A stretch of DNA of 64,000 bases, taken from NCBI RefSeq assembly GCF_020184175.1, contig NC_065531.1, positions 31,765,213-31,829,212 of the forward strand, written 5' to 3'. Within the stretch, counting starts at the first letter, position 1. Every line of letters starts with the position of its first letter. The translations under genes and the position numbers were made by a program. Positions 53,640 through 64,000 of this stretch are shown one piece after another. The notes below the pieces were generated by a model, which worked only from the letters and a program-made list of their open reading frames with translations, was not told the DNA's origin and ran no database searches. Origin of the DNA: Aphis gossypii. Its lineage: Eukaryota > Arthropoda > Insecta > Hemiptera > Aphididae.

Positions 53640-55380
53640 CTCCGAGATATATTTAGGGAGATGAGTGAACTAAGATGGAACTAGGGTTAAACTTCAGTGG
53701 TCATAGCCCCTATAGGAACTGTAACTTAGATTAATTCTTGGGGACCACGCTCCACTCCCCTCAATTTTTAGGTCAAGGAGACGTTGAATAAGACAAATTT
53801 ATACATAATAACCTATTATTAAAATTTTAGATTCTGAGCGAAGCAAATAAGAATGTATTGATTTTATAACGATATTGTATAATAATATGTAACACTAATG
53901 TTATAATATGAGTTCCAAGTAAGCCAATCATATTGAGATGCACTTCAAAAAATTATACATTTATACTAGAATTTTTATAAATTAATTAGGTAATAATGTA
54001 TATTTACTTACTTAGTATAAAAATAATAATAAAATAAAACTATTCATTAGAGAGGAGGGGTGCTAAAATTGTGATGCTCTTCACTAAGTGAGCGGGTACT
54101 GTCACCCCAGGCGTCAAATTATTAAGAGATTTAGACCTAACCTGGGGCATCTAAACTCTTAATATGCCTCTGTATAATATACTCAAATACTCAATACATC
54201 ACAGTAACTATGCATTGGGTTTTTGTGTGTATAGATGGCGCCTCCACTCCTGCTCAAAATAATTGTTACAAGTAAGATTGATATTTCAATGTCCTTTTCC
54301 GTTATTTTCATAGTTTTCAAAAGTTAGCTATTATGCGATGATTGTTTTATAACTTTAACATTATGTCAATGTTTATACATTGACGACAGAAGATTAAATG
54401 AAAACAATTCTTTTTTCACATTAAAAGTCCACGTAGAAAACATATAACATTTACAGTCCTGCAAATATTTTTTTAACTTAATAAAATGCATTTTGGTTCA
54501 AAACTTGTTTAAAGTAAGCATTAAATTACCATTCTTAGTTATAACTTATATATATATATGTATATAACTTTCTCGAGAGCACACGCACAAAAGTAAATCA
54601 TATAATATATAATATACATATCGCATACATATGTAGCTTTATTAAACAGTTTGTTTAGGATTCACTGTTATGTGTGACCAACCACAATAATTAAATTAAA
54701 TGACGTCACATTAATTTTAGATATGATGTTTATATTAATATTATAAAATCAATTGGTATGTATTGTAACACAATCTGCATAACTAGCTGAACCCGTGCAC
54801 TATGTTGTCCGTTAAGAATGCCAATTTTATAATATATATGATACAAACTTTGTTTAATTTGTTATTTAATATTCGATTTAACAGCGTTCAAAACATTTTC
54901 ATTGACCGTTTTGAATCTCAAAAAACTTCTGAAAGCACCACTTTAAAATGTGAATTTTGTAAAATACTTTCTTATTCCACATTAAAATTGTGATTTTAAA
55001 ATGTACCGTGTAAATCTTATTGCAAGTCTCGATCTATCATTATTCGGTTCTACGCACTAATCAGTCAGATACATAAATAATATGCCGTATATAGTTCTTG
55101 GTATAATAACCTGACTTATGTGTTAACACATTCACCACTTCATTATTAAACTAATTATTATTAAAACCAATAGCAACCATTTATAAATAAAAATGTCCAT
55201 CGTAAATCTCAACATCCCTGTCTTAGCACCTACTAAAATTGGGTTTTTCTAAAATTTTCTTTCATAATTCTCCTGGCAATTATGAACAGCTGAAAAAAAT
55301 TTGAGCCATATCGGCCCAGCCGTTCTCAATTGATGAATTACTATGCATTTTTCACACTATTTTATATGTATAGATAAGAT
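53640..55380. repeat. Region of decayed interspersed repeats
   Basis: The segment around 53830-53870 and the segment around 55190-55370 match parts of the repeat at 28740-29340. Between them lies an inverted-repeat block (54105-54163) with ATTAAGAGATTTAGA and TCTAAACTCTTAAT. The end at 55300-55370 (ATCGGCCCAGCCGTTCTCAA and a TA-rich tail) looks like the 3' end common in insect repeats. Family not assigned. Confidence 0.4.
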
Positions 55381-56600
55381 GTATATAAGTATACAATTTA
55401 CACGTTTATTTTAATTAATGGATGACTAAATTGTTTATTAACTTTGATAAATATTAATGCGGTAGGAATTTCTCTGTGATACAATATTCCATTAAAAAAA
55501 AAAAAAAAAAATTAAAATAATCAGTTGAATAGTTTCCGAAAACATTAGCGTCAAAGGTTTTAATTTTTGATTATATATATTAAGATATGATATGTTAAAT
55601 AAGATATATTCCCAAAATTACGACATTATATGTGATATTTTGACTATGGTACATCAATGCATACGATAATAATAATAATATATTACAGTTTTTTAATAAT
55701 ATTGTGTATGTGACACCGCTCATAATCAAACAGCTCCTCCGCATGAATATAGCATATTATGTCTATAATATGTATATTGTATATTATAAATTGTTATTTT
55801 TATATACAGTGTCTCACCACTGTATTTATGTATATATTATATTTGACCGTTCATTGCCAAGTCAAGTTTTTTATACAGTGCCAAATAAATTTAACGACTC
55901 TAATCTAAAATAACTACAGGTATCCGCGACATACGAATATTCAACGAGCGATTTTGTTCTTCGATCTTCTCTCTCCCCGTATAACTCTCCTGCTGAGATT
56001 TCTATACGCTTATATTGACAAACTACATAGGTACTAGTCACTACCGGTAAAAACTGAAAATCATTAAATAATAATATCATACGTCATATTATTCTATGCA
56101 ACTATGTGCATCTAAATATTAAACGCACAACAAAGTTAATGATAACATTTCAAAATACTTTCTGTGGTGTGTATTCAAGGGTTACACAATATAAATATAA
56201 TATATAGTATAAACGTTTATATTTTTGAAGTAAAAATCTTGTTTTTTATTATTATAATTTATAAACTCGTTTCGATACAAGTAGGTAACTAGTATCTACA
56301 CTTATTATATACATAAGCACCTAAAATCAGTATTGTATAATGTTGCTTTTAAGTGTGGAGATTTGTTACATTTCAGTGCGGTCATAAATAGGGTACATCG
56401 ATATTATTATTACAATACATCGGTCTCATTTACCAGATTAACCGAAAAACATTCGGAATGTAATCATTAATATATAATCATTATTATTATAGTTTTCGGG
56501 TTGGTCGTTTATGTAGGTATACGCAGCCGTCATTTCCCATAACTATACGGATGATAATAATACATAAGCTTGCGCCAGTTATTATCGGCTTTCCCACGAA

Positions 56601-56647
56601 ACGTTACCGTCCCATTCTCGAGGATCGGCATACCGAAGACGGTACGT
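56601..56647. other. Nested hairpin with possible structured-RNA or CNE character
   Basis: ACGTTACCGTC (56601-56611) pairs with GACGGTACGT (56638-56647), leaving one bulged T. Inside it TCGG-CATA-CCGA (56625-56636) forms a perfect small hairpin. The GC-rich stem stands out in the AT-rich background. No known RNA family is recognised. Confidence 0.35.
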
Positions 56648-56838
56648 GAAGACATTCGGAAGCCAATTATAAACCTTGACCTATTATTACGCACTACAGA
56701 CATGCCAATTCGTATCTGGTTATAATCGTGTGAAGTCTCATCCGTACGGTCTTAAGAACAATAATTTTATCATTTAAGTATGTACATAGGGATCAAGCTT
56801 TATTATACATCGGTATTGACTATATAATAGGTAAGTAA

Positions 56839-56864
56839 CAGGTATAGGTATAGGTATAGGTATA
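56839..56864. repeat. Tandem GGTATA hexamer
   Basis: About four copies of GGTATA in tandem. The related TAGGTA/TACCTA motif is frequent as single copies across the window. Confidence 0.85.
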
Positions 56865-57720
56865 TACTGTTTAAACTAATTTATAAAATTTGACAGCAAT
56901 AAACGAATTATTATATTCTATCAATAATTATAATATTAATATTTGAGTCATTTTAATCATAACCATAGGTCGATTATAATATAAGTTGTTTGGTTGCCAT
57001 TTTATTAATTCAACGTTTAAAATCTTAGTAAATCGTATATGTAGGTACTTATTCATAAAATTCTTCTAATAATAAAATCAAAAATGTGTAAAAATGTATT
57101 TTATATATCATAAAAAAAAAATTAGGTATGCATAATATATAATATAAATACACATGTCATACACACATATTAATTTTTAGTATTTTTACCATCATAAATA
57201 GTTTGCAATTTACTGATGCAAAAAATGTAAATAGTTATTTTTATTGCGACAGCAACATATATACGTAAATATAGTAAGTATAATACTTAAACGTATAAAA
57301 CAAAATGTGTATAAGATAGCATAAAATAGTGGTATATTGTATTACATTTGAATGCAACGATTAAACCATTAAAAACGGCCATGAACGGCGCCGAAAGTCG
57401 TAAAAAGACAACGCAATATAAAACCAATATAGCTTCCTCGTTCCGCTCGTATTATGAATTTATTCCTATAAAGACAAACGACCACCAATCGGAACGTTGC
57501 TTCTGCTTTCTGTGTAGCTTTTTATTCATTTTCACTATAACGGCGAATGTTCCCTCCCACTTTATTGTCTATCATCTACAAAGACCATTGTATTAGTACG
57601 AAAACTATTTATATATAATATTATAGCGTTCCTCTTTTGATAATATACCGATCGCTATCCGTGTAGACCTACAATAACTATTTTATTTAAATTCAATCTT
57701 TTTTTAATATTACTGTACAT

Positions 57721-57967
57721 CAGTGACGTAGCCAGAATTTTAAATGGGGAGGACTTAACTAGGGGTCTTTTATAAGTGCATTATTCTGATTGCTGATGCC
57801 GAGGGTATTCATAATTTTACGCTTTTCGAGCAACCTTCATATAAATATATTAATGTCTTACGCGTAATACCTATGTTTAAATAAATTATAATAAGTCTGA
57901 AAAACATTTTAAAATTATTTTTATTGTAGCCCTCTTAGCTCCTCTTAATATACCATAGCTAATTCTG
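57721..57967. mobile_element. hAT-type element with decayed right end
   Basis: It starts CAGTGACGTAGCCAG, the well-known hAT-type terminus. A weak right end ATAGCTAATTCTG ends at 57967. Flanking CTGTACAT and CATTATAT match at 5 of 8 positions. There is no transposase frame. The left end is secure, the right end is not. Confidence 0.5.
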
Positions 57968-60900
57968 CATTATATTGAGTACTTACGGTAAATATCCAGC
58001 AGAATATTTACATCACGTGTTTCAAAACATATTTAAATCTAAGTAGTGCCTATACGATGCTATTATACGATATTTTACAGATAACCCAACATATCGTGTA
58101 TCACCATAACATAATATACGTAGGCACAAGAAAAATGTATTCTGACAGTTTCAAAGGGATATGGTAATTTTATTTATTTGACATCACTTTGTTTTGTACT
58201 TTTAAACAAACAAAAATTTGAACTTTAAGTGATTTTATAAAATCACTAAAAAGTTTCAATTCTTTATGAAATTCATAATTATAAATATAATATAAGTTAT
58301 ACCTAATTATGTTAAGATTTTAGTACTTAAAAGCATAAGACCAGGAATAAATATAAAATTAAAATCTGTTTATACATTCTTTGGTATGAAAACAATCTTA
58401 ATTTAATACTTCTATACACATATAATAAGGGAATTTATTTTGATTATTATATACTGTACAACAATAGGAAACCAAATACTTATATATTTTAATTATAGGA
58501 ATTAGTTTCAAAAATTAAAATGGAAATCTGTACGGTTTTCTACAGATTGAACTTGTGTTTGGTAATCATCAATATACCTATACCAGTACTGAATATTGTA
58601 TTCTAGAAAATCCAAATCATAATACTATAAAAACACTGAAAACCACTAAAAAAATGTATGTGAAGCATGGTTTTAGGATTTTTACAATATATCAACTATT
58701 TTAGGTAAACCAACTTCCGTTTGTAATCGATTATTAAATCCAATGATTCATCATTGCTTTCAAATTAAAAATAATAATATACGATTCGGGCTAATATACC
58801 GAGGTTAGTCAAGTTTCTGTATCATGTGCATTTATGATATAACTATATACTTATACACTATTATTACCAAACTCTTCATATTTTTTGTTTGATGTACAAT
58901 AACGTTTAGTCACAAATTATGTATACATAAATAGCAGTGATGGCACATATTGGCGCATTCAAAAAAAAAAAAAAACAATATTAAAACTGATAATTTTGGA
59001 TATATTATCATTTGTCTATTATTAATATAATTACATAAATATTTACTATACAGTGTAGTAATAAAAAAATGATTTCATCTATCTATTTATCTATATTCTA
59101 TATATGTATATGTGTATATATATATTAATAAAAATAAATGTCGTTTTTTTCTATACTCGTAATCTTAAAAACTATCAGCCTGATTTACCTAAAATTCAAC
59201 ATATATAGTTATTCAACCAGACCTAGGGAAAGTCAGTACCTAACCGATACATACTTACTGGATAATACCTATATAAAAATTACACATTATGGAAACAATT
59301 TATTTCGTAATAATTATTACCTCTAATAATATTTAAATACTAATATTTTAATAGTTTGATTACCTACCATATATTACAAAAGATATAACTCATATAGTAC
59401 ATTTTTTTTTGCTCTATACATTTAAAATATAATAATATAATATGTCAATATATTTTTGAGCAGATGTGTTTACATTTTATAGCTTTATATATCTGCTACT
59501 CGGTATGAGGGTGTTACGTGAAGACAATATATAGAATAAACTTAAGCCGCCAGCCGGAGTATATATATATGTTTTATAGATACCCACCATAAACGGTTTT
59601 TGTCACATTTTATAATTTTCTACTCGAACGCCTTTTCTACTAAAACGGTCTTGGTAGAAAATAATAAAGAAAATAAAGAACGTTTTAGCGTAAGACTATT
59701 TTTAACCACTTCAATTCGTGTCAACTATTATATCCTGCAGCTGTTTCGGCAGTTGAAACACGCTATATATATGAGCACATTACACGCTAAATAAACAATT
59801 ATTTTTTATATACTTACGGCCTTTATTAATGCAATATTATGGCAAAAATGAATAGAAAAAAATATGATTTGACGGAGAATATAATATTGACGAAAACGAA
59901 AAGAGAACTAAAGTTTAGGAGAAATTAAATATCATCAGAAATGTATTCTAAAAAAACAGAAGAGAGAATACTGATGGACAATGAATATAAACACTTAAAT
60001 AGTACCTATACTATATATTTAATAATAAAATATAATCTATATATATACATATATATAGATTATACCGTTTAGATAAATTTAATTAAGTAAAAACACCCCG
60101 GGGTACACGTGCGTTATGCATGCTGGTATAGGTATACTCGTATTCGACTCGTAAAATCATCAAAAAAAAAAAAAACCACTCGTCTTATTATAAACATAAT
60201 AATAATAATATTAAAAGCCATGTAATTAGTTTCACGTCCGTCGACTGCATTCATCGGAGGATTTATATAGATTTAAACCAAAACGCCATTTGCTGTGTAT
60301 CTAGCGCGCATTCGATCAGTTTACGGCGGCAATAATTCACACAGCAATATCCATCTGGTTATAATTACAATTTGTGCCCAGGATACCAATAATTCAAAGG
60401 GGGAAAAAAAATCGCACACCGTCTTCCATATTATATCATCCTATCCGCCTATGTGTCTGTATGCGTTCGAGCACGCGTATATCCGAGTTCATATTCATGT
60501 ACATATATATATATACGAAATAAGCGCACACACAAAAGAAGAATCGTATCGGTTAAATTTTTTAAATGTTGTTAATACATCGGACACAAAAAAAACAATA
60601 TTATATATATTTGCGTGTATGTGTGTGTATGTATATGTGTGTATTTGTGTGGGTACTTTGTAATTATATAACCGTTTTTGAGTACTGCGCGCCGTTTTGT
60701 TCTACCGTTTTTCAGACGGTATTTTCGTCTAACCGGCAATTATTATTTAGAGACCGCAGTGTTCGTATTGTTGTTATAATTACAGACGACGTAGATTGTA
60801 GAGGCGAAAAAATAAGGTTTTATTAAGGACCAGACGACGAGAATATATATTTATATGATTTTTTTTTTTTTTTTAACAATAAAAACGCCTCATTTATAAA

Positions 60901-61953
60901 TATATTGTGCAGCACCGATACGTGGTATGATGTGAATAAACTGCGCACCGCACACATTGCACAATGTTGTTGAATTCAGAAAACAGTTATTCGTCTTGTT
61001 TCCTACTATAAGTATCAAGTAAATATTCACATGATATAATTCATAGATACATATAAACACAGCAGCCGTATAACTATTAACGATATAGGATTGTAGGAAC
61101 CTAACTATTAAAAACATAAAATGGACTTTTCAAAAAATAATCAACTGTACTAAATTAACTATATTGCTATTTTTCTACAATATACTCATTAGTCTATGTA
61201 GGTAAGCACTCGTATTTTTATTTAGTGTATTCAATACTTAGGTATATACTCTTTATGCGACTTAACTATTACAATTGATCTATAATATAACTGCATTAAG
61301 ATCTACGAGTAAATGGTTAAATATTAATATATTATAATCGACATGGTATATTTTTCTATCCGATATGTTTTTATTTAACGGTTTTGTTACTCAAGGCAAA
61401 GTAAAATAAGACAATAAATTTTTTTTTATTTCCTTTACAATTCATAGTGCAAGTTTGAGAGATTTGTTTTCTCCGAAATATGATACAATATTGATCATCG
61501 TATTGTTTTTTACTTATTTAATATGATAAATGATAGGTATAATATTATCTAGTAATTTATATAGAAATAATACGATTTTCAAATACAAATAGAATAGATG
61601 CTTAAAATGTATTCAGGTTCTTTATAGTACCTTTGTTTATGATATTTCAGATCTATAAATGAATATTAATATTTAAATTCAGTTTTTTCTTTGATGTTTC
61701 TTTCTGACCTCAGTGGCACATTTTTATACAAATTTAATGTTGTTTTTATTAATAATTATACATAATGGATAAAATATTAAAATATTAATATCACTTGTTT
61801 TCATCTATAAATAATATAACTTATGAAATTATAGGTAGTTGAGTATTGAGTCTTTTAGTGATTATTATTCATTTATACCAAGAATTATATTAACATAATT
61901 TTATTAACTCGTTTAAATGCATATATATGAGTGTAAGGTGAACACTACTATAC

Positions 61954-61976
61954 TAATAATAATAATAATAATAATA
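61954..61976. repeat. TAA microsatellite
   Basis: AAT trinucleotide run. Confidence 0.85.
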
Positions 61977-63690
61977 TTATGCTCATTTTATGTAAGTATT
62001 TTATATAACATCCGGTTTTGATATTCATTCTTAAATAATGTTCTTATATATGATATAAATAAAAAATAACATATGTAAATCGTTTAAATATAGGTATTTA
62101 ATGCACAAAACTTATATAAATACTGATAATATAACTTCTGTGCATCAATATTCAATATACTTATAGATTTCGTAAAAAATTACATTACCTATGTTTATAC
62201 ATATGATTTCTGAGTTCTAATATACAAAGTTATAAGATGTATCATATGATTATTTTTAAATATTAGAGAAAACACACGAAAAGATAATAAAATCAACATA
62301 ATGTTATATAAAAGTAGGTAAAAGGTAATCAATATTCAATATTTCTAATACCAGCTATACATTGTATTATGAAGTTACTTTCATTATTTTTTTTTTATCA
62401 TTATTATTTTAAGCCAATACACTAATCTCTAATTTATCTTCTCCATAATTATTTTTCATCAAAGTAAAAAAAAAACAATATTATATTTAAAATGTCTATT
62501 ATAAAACTATTTAAAAAATATATATAAACTTGAAAATGTTACACTGCTATATTATTCTATTTGTTTATTAAGCACTATATAGGTATCGTCTATCTATTTA
62601 TTTAAGTTCAGAGATACGAAACATTTTCATGTAAATTGCCCATTTTTAAAATAATTGCAAAATCGTGATTTTAAAAAAGCGCATTAGTTAAGATAAAAAA
62701 AAACATATACCATGATAAGAAAATTACCAATAGGTAAAAATATACTAATATGCTTCACTAAAAAATTTCATCGAGAATTGGTTGGCATTAAAAACAATGA
62801 TAAGACCTCAATTAAGAAAAACTTTACTTCATTATAATATTAATATATTAGAATAAAACTTAAATTTATATTTTACGAGTCTCCATTTGATGTCTAAGTA
62901 CTAAAAAGAGCCACAGATTCCCGATCGTTTCTATATAGTTACATCAACAAATTTTCATATGACAAATTTATCCTGAGCATTAACGTAAGAATACTACTTA
63001 ATGTTTTATACTATTTTAGTATTGTCTCCTACGATTTGAACCACCCCCTGACACTGACTGTAATATGCATGTAAAAAAGTTAACATCTATCTTGTATGTA
63101 TGAAAAATTAGTGTTCCGAGTTCTGACCACAATGACTGTAATATATGACTCTTACTGAAGTGCTCGACGTTTTTTCTATAAAAGTAATTGGTAACTATAT
63201 GTTATCCACCTTATGCCATTTATCACGCAGAATTTAATTTGTTTAATATTGAGTTCGGATAGACTAGTAAAATAAACTATACAGTATACGCATTATAATG
63301 ATTTCCCTTCATATTTGTATAGTAATCACTAAAAATTAAAATTAGAAAAAACTTTTGGATGGTGATAAACATGGAATAACACTTAACACTTTGCATACTA
63401 ATATACTAATATAATATTATTCACTGATTCGCACTATATCCGCACTTCTACTATCACATCCACTGGTCACCATACACCATTCACCTCCGCCACCACCAGA
63501 ACCAACTTAACATAATTTTATATACATTATTATAGATTACAATTTATAATTTATATTATATGTAAAAGTTGTATAGCCAGTTGTAGGTATACTGTGCATG
63601 ATCTCGACCACACTGATTATAATATAGGTTGACGTCACGAATCGTCCGCCATTTTCTATGTATTGTATTCTATTGTATTGCACTACCATT

Positions 63691-63709
63691 TATATATATA
63701 TATATATAT
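63691..63709. repeat. TA microsatellite
   Basis: Perfect TA run near the right end. Confidence 0.85.
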
Positions 63710-63809
63710 GGAACGATGGTTTTACACACTAGTATAACACTAGAGTATATAATAATAATAATAGTGATATAATATAAAGGTAGGTATAATGACAACGTTT
63801 ATGAATAAT

Positions 63810-64000
63810 ATTATAATTTCTTTCCCTCGCCGTCGCGACAATACAATGGCGACGGCGGATCGAGCGTGTCCAAATTCGACGTGTCATTGTTTCGGTTGCG
63901 TGAGGGGGCCGATCGGAAGGGGGACAAAAACGGAGGTGTTCGTTCCGAGTGTGTTATTTGTCGGCTTTTTAATACTATCGTGCAAGCCATATTGTATGCG
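63810..64000 (+). other. CpG-rich block with frame open to the window edge, possible first exon
   Basis: Composition changes sharply to CpG-rich at the right end. An ATG at 63846 in a strong context (ACAATGG) opens a frame beginning MATADRACPNSTCHC that stays open for 51 codons to the edge. It resembles no family I know. It may be the promoter/first exon of a neighbouring gene or just another regulatory island. Confidence 0.25.

Larger units (their letters stand above)
55381..57720. other. Intergenic DNA with a small unique GC-rich island
   Basis: Mostly AT-rich. At about 56560-56760 a GC-richer segment contains a nested hairpin (56601-56647). A GGTATA hexamer array lies at 56839-56864. No coding sequence is recognised. 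Confidence 0.4.
57968..63809. other. Intergenic DNA, no gene recognised
   Basis: AT-rich with TA, TG and TAA microsatellites and a moderately CpG-rich patch near 60.2-60.8 kb. Frames such as 60295-60663 show no family motif and contain microsatellite-coded runs. Confidence 0.45.

Noticed and set aside
1..64000. CRISPR arrays, operons, bacterial or viral insertions
   Set aside because: The DNA is eukaryotic, with spliced genes and microsatellites. No spaced direct-repeat array and no viral or bacterial protein motif was seen.

Overview
This is AT-rich, intron-rich animal DNA, almost certainly from a hemipteran insect and most likely an aphid. The evidence is the very AT-rich background with many TA, CA and TAA microsatellites, the frequent short TAGGTA/TACCTA motif, hAT- and Harbinger-type miniature elements, and an insect-type Odd-skipped family gene. 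No bacterial, viral or organellar block was recognised.

One gene is secure. An Odd-skipped family transcription factor with five C2H2 fingers (sob/bowl type) lies on the minus strand between about 14.65 and 4.1 kb. Its coding sequence is in two exons, 13909-12957 and 4525-4129, joined across an 8.4 kb intron by exact GT/AG sites. The splice restores the HLRDHR-YIHSKEKP sequence of the family and predicts a 449-residue protein. A CpG-rich leader exon lies upstream and ends at a consensus donor at 14098/14097. A 69-base leader intron and a 10-codon upstream ORF can be proposed.

A second, weaker gene candidate is on the minus strand at 30403-29852. It is a clean 183-codon ORF for an unrecognised Asn/Lys-rich protein. 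A plausible 80-base intron in its leader has donor, branch point and acceptor signals.

The rest, about 50 kb upstream of the Odd-family gene, holds no convincing coding sequence. It contains decayed mobile elements: two hAT-type miniature elements with target duplications, a Harbinger-like one, decayed or truncated hAT-type pieces, and the 3' end of a non-LTR retrotransposon. It also has many microsatellites and several CpG-rich islands in the AT-rich background. A long gene-poor flank with scattered GC-rich islands suits the regulatory landscape of a developmental transcription factor, but that reading is inference. The last 190 bases are CpG-rich and carry a frame open to the window edge, possibly the start of a neighbouring gene.

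No novel multi-gene system is visible. The points most worth checking are the orphan gene, the GAGA/TATA/CpG block inside the large intron, a pair of CACGTG sites, and several GC-rich hairpins.
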